Part shown: piece by piece, positions 1 through 7,599 of the stretch
Layout of the letters: the number at the start of each line of letters is the position of its first letter
How positions within the stretch are numbered: the first letter of the stretch is position 1
Source: Hydromicrobium sp964517765
GTDB lineage: Bacteria > Actinomycetota > Humimicrobiia > Humimicrobiales > Humimicrobiaceae
Assembly: GCA_964517765.1 (NCBI GenBank)
Contig: CAZFEN010000029.1
Span: 1-12,840, forward strand
DNA length: 12,840 nucleotides
Reading direction: 5' to 3'
Program-made: the position numbers and the translations under genes
The notes under the pieces: model-generated
What the model was told of the DNA's origin: nothing
What the model saw: the letters and a program-made list of their open reading frames with translations, nothing else
Databases searched by the model: none

Positions 1-3
1 TTT

Positions 4-80
<77 letters not shown>

Positions 81-133
81 ACCGAGCGATAATATGAAAA
101 ATCTCCAACTGACTTTCTTAACCGCAAAAACCT

Positions 134-161
134 ATTATAATGATTTTTATTTTTTTTTCAA
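134..161 (-). promoter_or_regulatory. Sigma70-type promoter of tRNA-fMet
   Basis: On the minus strand a TTGAAA -35 box (161-156) is followed after a 16-nt A-rich spacer by a perfect TATAAT -10 box (139-134). Transcription would start near 127, about 47 nt before the mature tRNA. The spacer holds a run of nine A residues. Position and quality fit a strong stable-RNA promoter; the assignment is by motif only. Confidence 0.7.
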
Positions 162-209
162 ACAGTATTAAGTTTCAGATGATACCAAATATGGATTATG
201 GGGTGATAA

Positions 210-1514
210 TTAGAAAAACCCTGTAATATATTTAATAAAAATTCCTATATTGGAAATTGCCAGTGCAATTAGCGTGGCCGGTACCGAAAGTTTCAACCAC
301 TTCTTCCATCCTATCGATTGACCTCTTTTTTCCATTGTAGCATATGCCACCACATTAGCCGAAGCTCCGATTGGAGTTAAATTACCACCTATATCCAGAC
401 CCATAGAGGTCGCCCAGACCATTATCGATAATGCAGGCACACCTGCAAATTTTACAATATTCTGCAGTATGTAAGACATAGAAAGGGCAAGCGGTACATT
501 ATCGATAACCCCACTGCTAAGACCTGAACCCCAGATCAGTGTACTTAATAGTCCTATATGGTTATCCTTGAAAAGATTTGTAATATAACCTGCAGCTATT
601 TCTATTACTCCCGTATATTCTAATGCACCTACTACCATAAATAATCCCATAAAGAATAATAATACTTCATAATTTACCTTCAACAGGATTTTCTCCGATC
701 TCTTGCCCAGAACAGCCAGCATAAAAAAAGCAGGTATCATAGCGGCAAGAGGAACTTTAAGCGGGATGTGAAAATATTCCTCTATATAAGGATGGGCGAT
801 CAAAAAGAGAATTGCTGTCCCGAAAGCAGCCAGGGCTACTTTAAGCTGCTTTCTGTCCTCAATTGCCTCGGCCGGATCCATCTCTTTTAATTCCTCTTTC
901 GGTATTTCCCCGGTAGAAACAAACGATTTACGGCTCACCAGATAACAGTATAGAAGAGCGCCTGCCCCTGCCACTATGGAAATAGGTGCGTTATGAACCA
1001 AAAAATCATTAAAATAAAAACCAAGTTTGAGACCCAGGATTACATTAGGCGGATCACCGACCATTGTCGCAGATCCTCCTATGTTGGCCATAACTACCTC
1101 GGTGATTATTATTGTAGCTGCATTTATTTTCAGGATTTTACATATTTCATAGGTCAGAGTAGCAAAAAAAAGCATCACGGTAACGCTATCCATAAAAGCT
1201 GAAAGGATTGCTGTTATAATGGGGAAAAAGATAAATATCTTCCGGGGAGAATATTTCAACCACCTGGCAAGTATCAAAGCTAAAAATGTAAAAAAACCTG
1301 CATCCGATAAAGCTGCAACTATGATAAACATGCCAAACAACAGTCCTATGGTTTCCCAGTCAATGAATCCTACGGCATCATTTATACCGAAAACACCAAA
1401 AAGGATTAAAAGTAAAGCACCGATAAATGCAACCACGGTTCTATTTACCTTTTCTGTCGCAATAACAGCATAAGTCAGTATAAAAATTATTACAGCAATA
1501 AAAGCCGGGCTCAA
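210..1514 (-). CDS. ArsB/NhaD-type membrane ion transporter
   Basis: A 434-residue polytopic inner-membrane protein with about 11-12 hydrophobic segments. It has the two-fold repeat of the ArsB/NhaD part of the ion-transporter superfamily: NIGGSATMVGDPPN at residues 144-157 is mirrored by DIGGNLTPIGASAN at 374-387, and SAFMDSVT (105-112) by SGVIDNVP (334-341). Members move Na+/H+, arsenite or organic anions, and the substrate cannot be read from sequence. A charged cytoplasmic loop (about 200-225) separates the halves. No arsR, arsA or arsC is nearby, which argues mildly against an arsenic role. The start is TTG. An ATG-ATG pair with a better-placed AAAGGA lies just upstream in another frame and stops at a TGA overlapping this TTG. 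The gene lies 152 nt downstream of prmC, beyond a weak terminator, and may be transcribed separately. Confidence 0.85.
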   Translation of the reverse strand: MSPAFIAVIIFILTYAVIATEKVNRTVVAFIGALLLILFGVFGINDAVGFIDWETIGLLFGMFIIVAALSDAGFFTFLALILARWLKYSPRKIFIFFPIITAILSAFMDSVTVMLFFATLTYEICKILKINAATIIITEVVMANIGGSATMVGDPPNVILGLKLGFYFNDFLVHNAPISIVAGAGALLYCYLVSRKSFVSTGEIPKEELKEMDPAEAIEDRKQLKVALAAFGTAILFLIAHPYIEEYFHIPLKVPLAAMIPAFFMLAVLGKRSEKILLKVNYEVLLFFMGLFMVVGALEYTGVIEIAAGYITNLFKDNHIGLLSTLIWGSGLSSGVIDNVPLALSMSYILQNIVKFAGVPALSIMVWATSMGLDIGGNLTPIGASANVVAYATMEKRGQSIGWKKWLKLSVPATLIALAISNIGIFIKYITGFF

Positions 1515-1620
1515 TTTTCCATCATTCCAATCCTTTATTAAATAAAAATCATTAGAATCCTACCACCTTGATTTTAAAAAAACAAACTATGTTAGAAAGT
1601 TTTAAGACCATAGACTCTTT

Positions 1621-1642
1621 GAAAAAGCAGGCTATTAAAGCC
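1621..1642 (-). terminator. Weak intrinsic terminator after prmC
   Basis: On the minus strand GGCT-TTAAT-AGCC forms a 4-bp hairpin (1642-1630) followed by TGCTTTTTC. Stem and U-run are both short, so read-through into the transporter gene is likely. Identified by eye only. Confidence 0.35.
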
Positions 1643-1666
1643 GAGGAATTTTTATTGTTTTTATAT

Positions 1667-2587
1667 CTATGTCTCTATTATAAGAATGCGATCTTTCTTA
1701 TTATGATCCTTTTCTATTGTAACTATCTTTGGACTAATAATATCTTCTGACATTTCTTTTAGCGGGACACTTTTCCCCGGATCGGTTTCAAATAAAATAT
1801 AACAAAATTCAGGAGACAGATAGGGTTTTATTCTGGAAAGGATCTTTTCATATACCTCAAGACCGGTCTCCCCTGCCAGTAGAGCAGATTTTGGTTCATA
1901 TTCTTTTATTTCCCTTGGAAGGTTTTTATAATCCTCTTCGGAAATATAAGGAGGATTGGAAACTATAATGTTGAATTTCCTCTCGAAACGCTTAAAAAAA
2001 TCGGTGTCCGTTTCCGGCACCAGGTCGCATTCGATAAATTCCATATTTTCAAATTTAGAACTATCAAGAATACTTTTAGCATTTTTTTCCGCTGTTCCCA
2101 GTACACCGATATTGTTATCGGTCGCAACAATCTGCCAGGATGTATCCGGTATTTCTAATTCACCGGAAATCTCGTAAGCAATGCTTATGGAAATAGCACC
2201 GCTTCCGGTGCCAATCTCCAAAATATTTATTTTCCCCATTGCCGGATTATCTTTTAAGAGCTGGAACGCCTTATCTACGATAAGTTCTGTTTCGGGCCTG
2301 GGTATCAACACTCCTGTATCCACATATAGTTTTATTTTCCTGAAATATGCTTCTTTTAAGATATATTGAATGGGAACATGCTGCAGCCTTTTAAGTATAT
2401 ACTTTTTATATAAAGCAAGTTCCTGTTTGTTAAGAACCCGGTTATAACTTAAATATAAGTTTATTCTGGTAAGTTTAAGAACTGAACTGAGAAGCAGCTC
2501 TGCAGACAGCCTTGGGTGAGGAATCTCTTTATTTTTAAAATAATTTATAGCCCAGTCTAAAATACTTTTTACGTTCCATATTTGCAA
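1667..2587 (-). CDS. prmC: Peptide chain release factor glutamine N5-methyltransferase
   Basis: This 306-residue protein is PrmC (HemK), which methylates the GGQ glutamine of RF1 and RF2 with S-adenosylmethionine and so speeds peptide release. An N-terminal helical substrate-binding domain (about 1-80) carries the typical HPRLSAELLL segment (24-33). It is followed by IPRPETE (95-101), the SAM-binding loop EIGTGSG (124-130), and the catalytic NPPY motif (211-214) that clamps the substrate glutamine. Length is normal for the family. The start is TTG, placed 5 nt after the prfA stop with only a weak AGGT upstream; no in-frame ATG fits the family N terminus, so translation is probably coupled to prfA. 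Its protein substrate is encoded immediately upstream. Confidence 0.96.
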   Translation of the reverse strand: MQIWNVKSILDWAINYFKNKEIPHPRLSAELLLSSVLKLTRINLYLSYNRVLNKQELALYKKYILKRLQHVPIQYILKEAYFRKIKLYVDTGVLIPRPETELIVDKAFQLLKDNPAMGKINILEIGTGSGAISISIAYEISGELEIPDTSWQIVATDNNIGVLGTAEKNAKSILDSSKFENMEFIECDLVPETDTDFFKRFERKFNIIVSNPPYISEEDYKNLPREIKEYEPKSALLAGETGLEVYEKILSRIKPYLSPEFCYILFETDPGKSVPLKEMSEDIISPKIVTIEKDHNKKDRILIIET

Positions 2588-2592
2588 GTGAC

Positions 2593-3672
2593 CTAGGCCC
2601 CTATCTTTTCCATTTTCTTTTCTTTATCGGCACTTTTTAAGGAATCTGCCAGTTGATCAAGGTCGCCTTCCAGTATTTCATCAAGTTTATACAGAGTAAG
2701 ATTTATCCGGTGGTCGGTCACCCTGCCCTGAGGATAATTATAGGTTCTTATCCTTTCGCTTCTATCCCCTGTTCCTATCTGAAGTCTTCTTTTTTCGGTC
2801 TGCTCGTTCATCTGCTTCTCTTCTTCGGCTTCTTTGAGTCTTGCTCTTAGAATCTTTAAAGCTTTTTCCTTGTTTTGCAGCTGCGATTTTTCATCCTGAC
2901 ATGTCACTACCATACCGGTAGGAACATGAGTTATCCTGACCGCTGAATCCGTAGTGTTTACCGATTGTCCTCCCGGTCCGCTGGAACGAAAGACGTCTAT
3001 CCTCAAGTCATTTGGATCTATTTTAATATCCACTTCCTCGGCCTGTGGCAGCACAGCCACAGTAGCCGTTGAGGTATGTATTCTTCCCTGAGATTCGGTA
3101 GCCGGGACTCTCTGGACTCTGTGTACTCCGGATTCATACTTCATGGTTCCGTAGGCTCCTTCTCCTTCGATCTCAAATATAATTTCTTTGAATCCCCCAA
3201 TACCCAGACCACTGGAACTCAATACAGAATACTTCCATTTTCGGTTTTCTGCATATCTCGTATATAATCTATAAAGGACTTCCGCAAACAATGCTGCTTC
3301 ATCTCCCCCTGCGCCTGCTCTTATTTCAATTATGACATTTTTCTTATCATTGGGATCTTTAGGCGTCAGAAGTGATTTTATTTTTTTCTCAAGTTTTTGC
3401 TTTTTATCAATGTTTTCCTTAAGTTCATCCCTGAGAAAAGTCTTCATATCTTCTTCCTTCTCAGCCTTAAGCATTTCTTCTGCCTCGTTGATAGAAGAAA
3501 GTACTTCCCTGTATTTAACCGTAATATTTACGATTTCTTCAATCTCGGCTATCTTTTTCCCATATTCCCTCAGTTTTTCCGGATTATTAGAGATATCGGG
3601 ACTTGAAAGCTTTTCAGAAAGTTTTTTATAGTTATCCTCGTATAATTTTAATTTATCCAGTATTGCTGACAT
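2593..3672 (-). CDS. prfA: Peptide chain release factor 1 (RF1)
   Basis: A 359-residue class I release factor that reads UAA and UAG in the ribosomal A site and triggers peptidyl-tRNA hydrolysis. The codon-recognition tripeptide is PAT (190-192), of the P-x-T class that marks RF1; RF2 has SPF. The catalytic GGQ lies at 234-236 within SSGPGGQSVNTTDSAVRI. The N-terminal coiled-coil domain (about 1-105) and the GAGGDEAALFA segment (120-130) are intact, and length is typical. The ATG follows the DUF1385 stop after one nucleotide with no good ribosome binding site, so translational coupling is likely. prmC follows after 5 nt, the common bacterial pair of factor and modifying enzyme. Confidence 0.98.
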   Translation of the reverse strand: MSAILDKLKLYEDNYKKLSEKLSSPDISNNPEKLREYGKKIAEIEEIVNITVKYREVLSSINEAEEMLKAEKEEDMKTFLRDELKENIDKKQKLEKKIKSLLTPKDPNDKKNVIIEIRAGAGGDEAALFAEVLYRLYTRYAENRKWKYSVLSSSGLGIGGFKEIIFEIEGEGAYGTMKYESGVHRVQRVPATESQGRIHTSTATVAVLPQAEEVDIKIDPNDLRIDVFRSSGPGGQSVNTTDSAVRITHVPTGMVVTCQDEKSQLQNKEKALKILRARLKEAEEEKQMNEQTEKRRLQIGTGDRSERIRTYNYPQGRVTDHRINLTLYKLDEILEGDLDQLADSLKSADKEKKMEKIGA

Positions 3673-3673
3673 A

Positions 3674-4564
3674 TTAACCAGATTCTAACGATTTTTCGGC
3701 TTCCATGACTTTTTTAAATGAGCTTATTGCCACTTCTATTTGACCGATATCAGGTTCTCTCGTAGTGATTTTTTGCAGTAAGAGGCCCGGGTAAAAAAGT
3801 ATATTGACTATCCTGTACTTGCTGAATTTACCTGCGAGCCTTATAAATTCATATGAAATGCCGGCAATCACAGGTATTAAAAGTATCCTTGAAATAATCC
3901 GCCATATTATCGGCTGTTTACCCAATAATGCAAACACAAATATGGCTACTACCATAACAATAAATAAAAAGCTGGTTCCGCATCTTACATGTTTGGTGCT
4001 GTACTTTTTGACATTTTCGGGTATTAATTCTTCATTATTTTCGTAAGCCTGGATGGTTTTATGTTCCGCACCGTGATATTGGAAAACTCTTTTTATGTCC
4101 TTTAGCTGTGATACTGCAAGAATATATACCAGAAAGAGCACAATTCTGATCAGTCCCTCCAGAATATTATAGGCTATTACATTGGAAAAATACCTTGAAA
4201 ATGTACGCCCTATTACCGTAGGGAGTACAAAAAAAACACCTACTGCAAATACCACCGCGATTATTATGGAGATGGCCATTTCTTTTTTGGAAAATTTTAT
4301 CTCTGCTCCGGTAGCTTCATTAACCGAATAACTTATAGCTTTGAAACCCAGAGTCATACTTTCAATAAGGGACATTATTCCCCGAATAAAAACAAATCCC
4401 AGTACTTTATATTTACGGGTCAGCGAATTATCTTTAAAAAGTATTGTTGATATAGTCCTATCGGGTCTTCTAACCGCAATAGCCCAGAAGTTCTTGCTGC
4501 GCATCATGACACCTTCGATTACTGCCTGTCCCCCTATCTGATATTTCTCATTGGCCTCAGGCAT
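3674..4564 (-). CDS. DUF1385 family membrane protein (YqhQ-like)
   Basis: A 296-residue protein of the DUF1385 family, which has no established biochemical function. Family signatures are IGGQAVIEGVMMRS near the N terminus, GAEHKTIQAYE in the middle, followed by KHVRCGTSFLF. Between and after these lie about four hydrophobic stretches, so it is an integral membrane protein with conserved His, Glu and Lys that could bind a metal or ligand (inference). I chose the ATG at 4564, which overlaps the thyX stop by 8 nt and is preceded by GAGTGAT. A GTG at 4573 would add three residues. The gene runs straight into prfA with a 1-nt gap. In many Bacillota DUF1385 genes sit beside rpmE, prfA and prmC, so the context is ancestral rather than accidental. 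Confidence 0.9.
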   Translation of the reverse strand: MPEANEKYQIGGQAVIEGVMMRSKNFWAIAVRRPDRTISTILFKDNSLTRKYKVLGFVFIRGIMSLIESMTLGFKAISYSVNEATGAEIKFSKKEMAISIIIAVVFAVGVFFVLPTVIGRTFSRYFSNVIAYNILEGLIRIVLFLVYILAVSQLKDIKRVFQYHGAEHKTIQAYENNEELIPENVKKYSTKHVRCGTSFLFIVMVVAIFVFALLGKQPIIWRIISRILLIPVIAGISYEFIRLAGKFSKYRIVNILFYPGLLLQKITTREPDIGQIEVAISSFKKVMEAEKSLESG

Positions 4565-5240
4565 CAAAATCACTCGCTTCAGGAGGATTCTCGCACTTGA
4601 ATTTGCCTTCCTGACAGGATCCTCTCAAACAATTAGGACCGGCTTTTTCAAAAACCAGTGGAGCGACTTTTTTAACCAGCTTCAACATTTTCGTTGCCAG
4701 TTCCCTGATTTCCCATTGTGCCCTGTTGCAGCATCTGACGGTAAAGAAGTGCAGAAGTTCTCTGCCATCCATTGTCACGATTATTTTTGTCTCCGATGCG
4801 TTGGGTAGTATATATCTTGCATCTTCGGCTTCAATCCCGCTGGCCAGTAACTCTTTATAGAGATTGTGTATATCTGAAATCAATCCTTCGAACTTCTCTC
4901 TTGAATCTTTATCCTTTGCAATGGAAGGAGGGGTAATATATTCAAAATTTTCCTTGAATTTTACATATCTTTGAGATTGCTGGTTGTATGAAGCAATCCT
5001 ATGTCTTACAAGCTGATGGGTCAAAGCTCTTGACACACCTTCAATGGCAAAAGTAAAATTTATATGTTCCGTAGTACTGAGATGACCACTTTTAATTACA
5101 AATCTTACTAATTTCTGGACACTCTCGTCGCCAAGTTCATTCATAAGATCATCGACACCAACAGGTGAGTAACACAATCTGGCAGCTACCGCCACAGTTT
5201 TCTCCGGTTCCTGGGTGTATTTGATTAAATTCACCTTCAT
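4557..5240 (-). CDS. thyX: Flavin-dependent thymidylate synthase
   Basis: This 227-residue protein is ThyX. It makes dTMP from dUMP using methylenetetrahydrofolate, with FAD and NADPH as reductant, and does not need dihydrofolate reductase to recycle folate as ThyA does. The defining RHR-(X)7-S motif is present (R79-H80-R81 to S89), followed by QRYVKF; ILPNASETKI (144-153) and MDGRELLHFF (157-166) form the rest of the conserved core. The C terminus is cysteine-rich (C170, C171, C204, C209, C216), suggesting a small structural metal site or disulfide (inference). The ATG has AAGGA about 8 nt upstream and starts 15 nt after rpmE. In Bacillus subtilis the comparable slot, between rpmE and prfA, holds thymidine kinase (tdk). 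Confidence 0.97.
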   Translation of the reverse strand: MKVNLIKYTQEPEKTVAVAARLCYSPVGVDDLMNELGDESVQKLVRFVIKSGHLSTTEHINFTFAIEGVSRALTHQLVRHRIASYNQQSQRYVKFKENFEYITPPSIAKDKDSREKFEGLISDIHNLYKELLASGIEAEDARYILPNASETKIIVTMDGRELLHFFTVRCCNRAQWEIRELATKMLKLVKKVAPLVFEKAGPNCLRGSCQEGKFKCENPPEASDFDA

Positions 5241-5255
5241 ACCAAGTATCCTTCT

Positions 5256-5462
5256 TTATTTTTTGGATTTTACGAGTCTCTTTTTAAATCTCTCAACTCT
5301 TCCGCCAGAATCAACCAGCTTTTGCCTGCCGGTATAGAAAGGGTGACAATTAGAGCATATTTCAACTCTTATCTCTTTTTTAGTTGACCTGGTTTTAAAA
5401 GTATTCCCGCAGGAACAGGTAACAGTACAATCTAAATATTCCGGATGTATACCTTTTTTCAT
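5256..5462 (-). CDS. rpmE: 50S ribosomal protein L31, zinc-binding type
   Basis: A 68-residue ribosomal protein L31, which bridges the large and small subunits at the central protuberance. The N terminus MKKGIHPEY is diagnostic. The zinc-ribbon cysteines of the C+ form are all present: C16 and C18 (CSC) with C36 and C39 (CSNC), followed by HPFYTG and a basic C-terminal tail. The zinc form commonly has a cysteine-free paralogue used under zinc starvation; none is in this window. The ATG is preceded by AAGGA at about 9 nt. It is the first gene of the rpmE-thyX-DUF1385-prfA-prmC run and has its own promoter downstream of rho. Confidence 0.98.
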   Translation of the reverse strand: MKKGIHPEYLDCTVTCSCGNTFKTRSTKKEIRVEICSNCHPFYTGRQKLVDSGGRVERFKKRLVKSKK

Positions 5463-5523
5463 ATTACTTAAATCCTTACTATTATTGTTTGCTATCCTTT
5501 ATCTTAAATATTTCAAATCCTAA

Positions 5524-5552
5524 ATATTAGCATAAATATCTCAGCCAGTAAA
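5524..5552 (-). promoter_or_regulatory. Promoter of the rpmE-prmC operon
   Basis: On the minus strand TTTACT (5552-5547), a 17-nt spacer, then an extended -10, TGC-TAATAT (5532-5524). The same extended -10 occurs before the Trp T-box leader, suggesting it is a native promoter type here. The start would be near 5517, giving a leader of about 55 nt before rpmE. The rest of the 179-nt rho-rpmE gap shows no convincing intrinsic terminator. Confidence 0.6.
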
Positions 5553-5641
5553 CACAGCTTTACAAAATTATAGTGTTAAAAATCCTCAAAAACCTATACA
5601 AAACATGTAATGGGATCTCTATTTGTTAATCCTGTCATGGT

Positions 5642-7093
5642 TTATAATTTTTTTTCCTTGTCAAAACTGGCATTAATAGCCTTAAGAAAATCATAATTTG
5701 ATTTCGTATTTCTTATATAGTCTATTAATTGCTCCAGCGCTATTTCGGGTTCCTTTTCATATATTAATCTTCGAAGCTTCCAGACCGTCCTGGCTTCATC
5801 TTTATCCATTAATAATTCTTCTTTTCTGGTTCCGGATCTGGTTATGTCGATTGCAGGAAAAATTCTTTTATCTGCCAGTTTACGATCCAGATTGATTTCC
5901 ATATTACCGGTACCTTTGAATTCCTCGAATATCACATCGTCCATTCTGCTTCCTGTTTCGATCAATGCAGTCGCCAGTATTGTAAGGCTTCCGCCATTTT
6001 CGATATTTCTGGCTGCACCGAAAAACCTTTTCGGTGGAAACAATGCAGAAGAATCCACTCCACCTGATAGAACTCTGCCGCTTGCGGGAATCGATAGATT
6101 ATATGCCCTTGCGAGTCGTGTTATGCTATCCAGGAGTATTAATACATCTTTACCATGTTCGACCAATCTCTTTGCCCTCTGAAGTACGAGTTCGGCAACC
6201 TGAATATGGTTATCCGACGGTTGATCGAATGTGGAACTGATTACCTCTCCTTTTACTGACCTTTCCATATCTGTTACCTCTTCAGGTCTTTCGTCGATCA
6301 GCAGGACTATAATATTTACTTCGGGATTATTGGTAGAAATACTGTTGGCAAGATCCTTTAGTATAGTTGTCTTACCTGCCTTGGGAGGAGATACGATAAG
6401 GCCCCTCTGGCCCTTTCCTATGGGTGCGATTAGATCTATTATTCTTGGACTAATATTATCCGATTCACTGGTCTCAAGTCTTAACCTATCCAGAGGATAT
6501 ACCGGAGTCAATTTTTCGAATGGTATCCTGCTCCTTATAAACTCCGGGTCTTCTCCGTTTACTTTTTCTATTCTGAGCAGCGCATTATATTTTTCACTTT
6601 CTTTTGGCGGCCGAACCTGACCATAAACTTCATCTCCCTGTCTCAAACGAAATCTTCTTATCTGAGACTGAGAAACGTATATATCATGAGAGCCAGCCAG
6701 ATATCCGCTCGTCCTCAGAAAACCATAGCCATCAGCCAATATATCGAGTATTCCTTTCATTCTTTCCTTATATAAATCGAATTCCGGTTTTTTCTCTATT
6801 CCTCTCCTTCTCTCACCCTTCTCTTCGGTTATGATTTCTTCTTCTATGGTCTCTTCTTCTCCGGATCTCTCCTTTTTCTCTTCTACGACCTGAACATCTT
6901 CCCCGGTCATAGTCTCGCTTTTCAATGAAGATTCCATACCATTATTGGGTACTTCCTCCAGTATCCTGTCTACGAGTTCGTCTCTTTTTAACTTAGAAAT
7001 TCCCTGAATGTTTAATTGCCTGGCAATAATTCTTAAGTCAGATAAAACCTTCTTGTCCAGAAATTCCCTGTTTAATTCTTCTAATTCAGCCAT
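5642..7093 (-). CDS. rho: Transcription termination factor Rho
   Basis: A 483-residue Rho, the hexameric RNA-dependent ATPase that ends transcription of untranslated RNA. The N-terminal Rho-N helical domain covers about 1-48. A highly charged, Glu/Lys/Arg-rich linker follows (about 55-105), then the cold-shock RNA-binding domain (about 112-180; DGYGFLR at 121-127). The ATPase domain has the P-loop SPPKAGKT (235-242), Walker B LILLDSITRLARAY (318-331), the Q-loop region around SGGVDSSALFPPKR (343-356), and the R-loop GTGNMEI (394-400). All catalytic elements are intact, so it should be active. The ATG has AAAGGAG 9 nt upstream. The linker makes the protein longer than the roughly 420-residue E. 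coli form. It is preceded by a long leader, consistent with the autoregulation known for rho in other bacteria. Confidence 0.98.
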   Translation of the reverse strand: MAELEELNREFLDKKVLSDLRIIARQLNIQGISKLKRDELVDRILEEVPNNGMESSLKSETMTGEDVQVVEEKKERSGEEETIEEEIITEEKGERRRGIEKKPEFDLYKERMKGILDILADGYGFLRTSGYLAGSHDIYVSQSQIRRFRLRQGDEVYGQVRPPKESEKYNALLRIEKVNGEDPEFIRSRIPFEKLTPVYPLDRLRLETSESDNISPRIIDLIAPIGKGQRGLIVSPPKAGKTTILKDLANSISTNNPEVNIIVLLIDERPEEVTDMERSVKGEVISSTFDQPSDNHIQVAELVLQRAKRLVEHGKDVLILLDSITRLARAYNLSIPASGRVLSGGVDSSALFPPKRFFGAARNIENGGSLTILATALIETGSRMDDVIFEEFKGTGNMEINLDRKLADKRIFPAIDITRSGTRKEELLMDKDEARTVWKLRRLIYEKEPEIALEQLIDYIRNTKSNYDFLKAINASFDKEKKL

Positions 7094-7428
7094 TAATAAA
7101 TGCTCCTTTCATACTTAGGGCTTCTTTAATCCAATTTTCGTTAATTCTCATAATTGTTTTTTATTTATTCAAAAGACCTTAGATGGTTTAAGTATAATAA
7201 TAGATTATGCCTGAACCGTTATTTTGCGGTTCCTGAAATTTATTATTGATTTCTTCAAACTTTCAAATATATTTTAAAAAAGGATTTTTGATATACGTTA
7301 GGACAATAGACTGCTTTTATAAATATATACGTTTACAAATTAATATCTTTTGAAATTTGAGACATGATTATTTTGGAGAAACCCCTATTACCAATGTCGT
7401 TATTAATACAAATGAAATTATCCTATAT
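7094..7428 (-). promoter_or_regulatory. Long AT-rich 5' leader of rho
   Basis: If the promoter at 7457-7429 is real, rho mRNA carries a leader of about 330 nt. Features seen in it on the minus strand are: a 6-bp hairpin GAACCG-CAAAATAA-CGGTTC (7232-7213) with no U-run after it; and a short open frame from ATG at 7151 to TGA at 7086 (21 codons) whose stop overlaps the rho ATG in another frame. That frame has no ribosome binding site of its own, though the rho Shine-Dalgarno lies inside it. In E. coli the rho leader mediates Rho-dependent feedback; the same role here is inference. Nothing else is evident between 7094 and 7540. Confidence 0.4.
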
Positions 7429-7457
7429 AATATATAGACTAAATAGGAAAAAATCAA
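7429..7457 (-). promoter_or_regulatory. Candidate promoter of rho
   Basis: TTGATT (7457-7452), a 17-nt spacer and TATATT (7434-7429) on the minus strand. The -10 sits inside a perfect AT palindrome, CTATATATTATATAG (7437-7423), which could be an operator or simply AT-rich chance. Other weak -10-like strings (for example TATACT nearer rho) lack a matching -35. Confidence 0.45.
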
Positions 7458-7542
7458 GTAGAAAATTTTAGTATGAAATTTTTGGCATTTTAGTCAGTTC
7501 AATTACTCAAAATAAAATTATTACTTTTAAAAAGTTTTTTTT

Positions 7543-7578
7543 AAAGAAGAGGAGGGATTTTAAAATTAAAATCCCTCC
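7543..7578 (-). terminator. Strong intrinsic terminator after trpB2
   Basis: A near-perfect inverted repeat: GGAGGGATTTTA pairs with its complement around a 4-nt loop (7551-7578). On the minus strand it is followed by the U-rich TCTTCTTT (7550-7543). It lies 22 nt after the trpB2 stop. No T-run follows on the plus strand, so it acts for minus-strand transcription only. Confidence 0.75.
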
Positions 7579-7599
7579 CACAAGAAAATGCACCGCGCT

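Noticed and set aside
165..190. Imperfect palindrome between the transporter stop and the tRNA-fMet promoter, considered as a terminator.
   Set aside because: The stem is only about 5 A/T-rich pairs with a long loop and no proper T-run in the right place.
7364..7471. A 35-codon plus-strand frame in the rho-trpB2 gap, hydrophobic then basic, resembling a small membrane peptide.
   Set aside because: It lacks a proper ribosome binding site, lies in very AT-rich DNA and overlaps the candidate rho promoter on the other strand; chance is the simpler reading.
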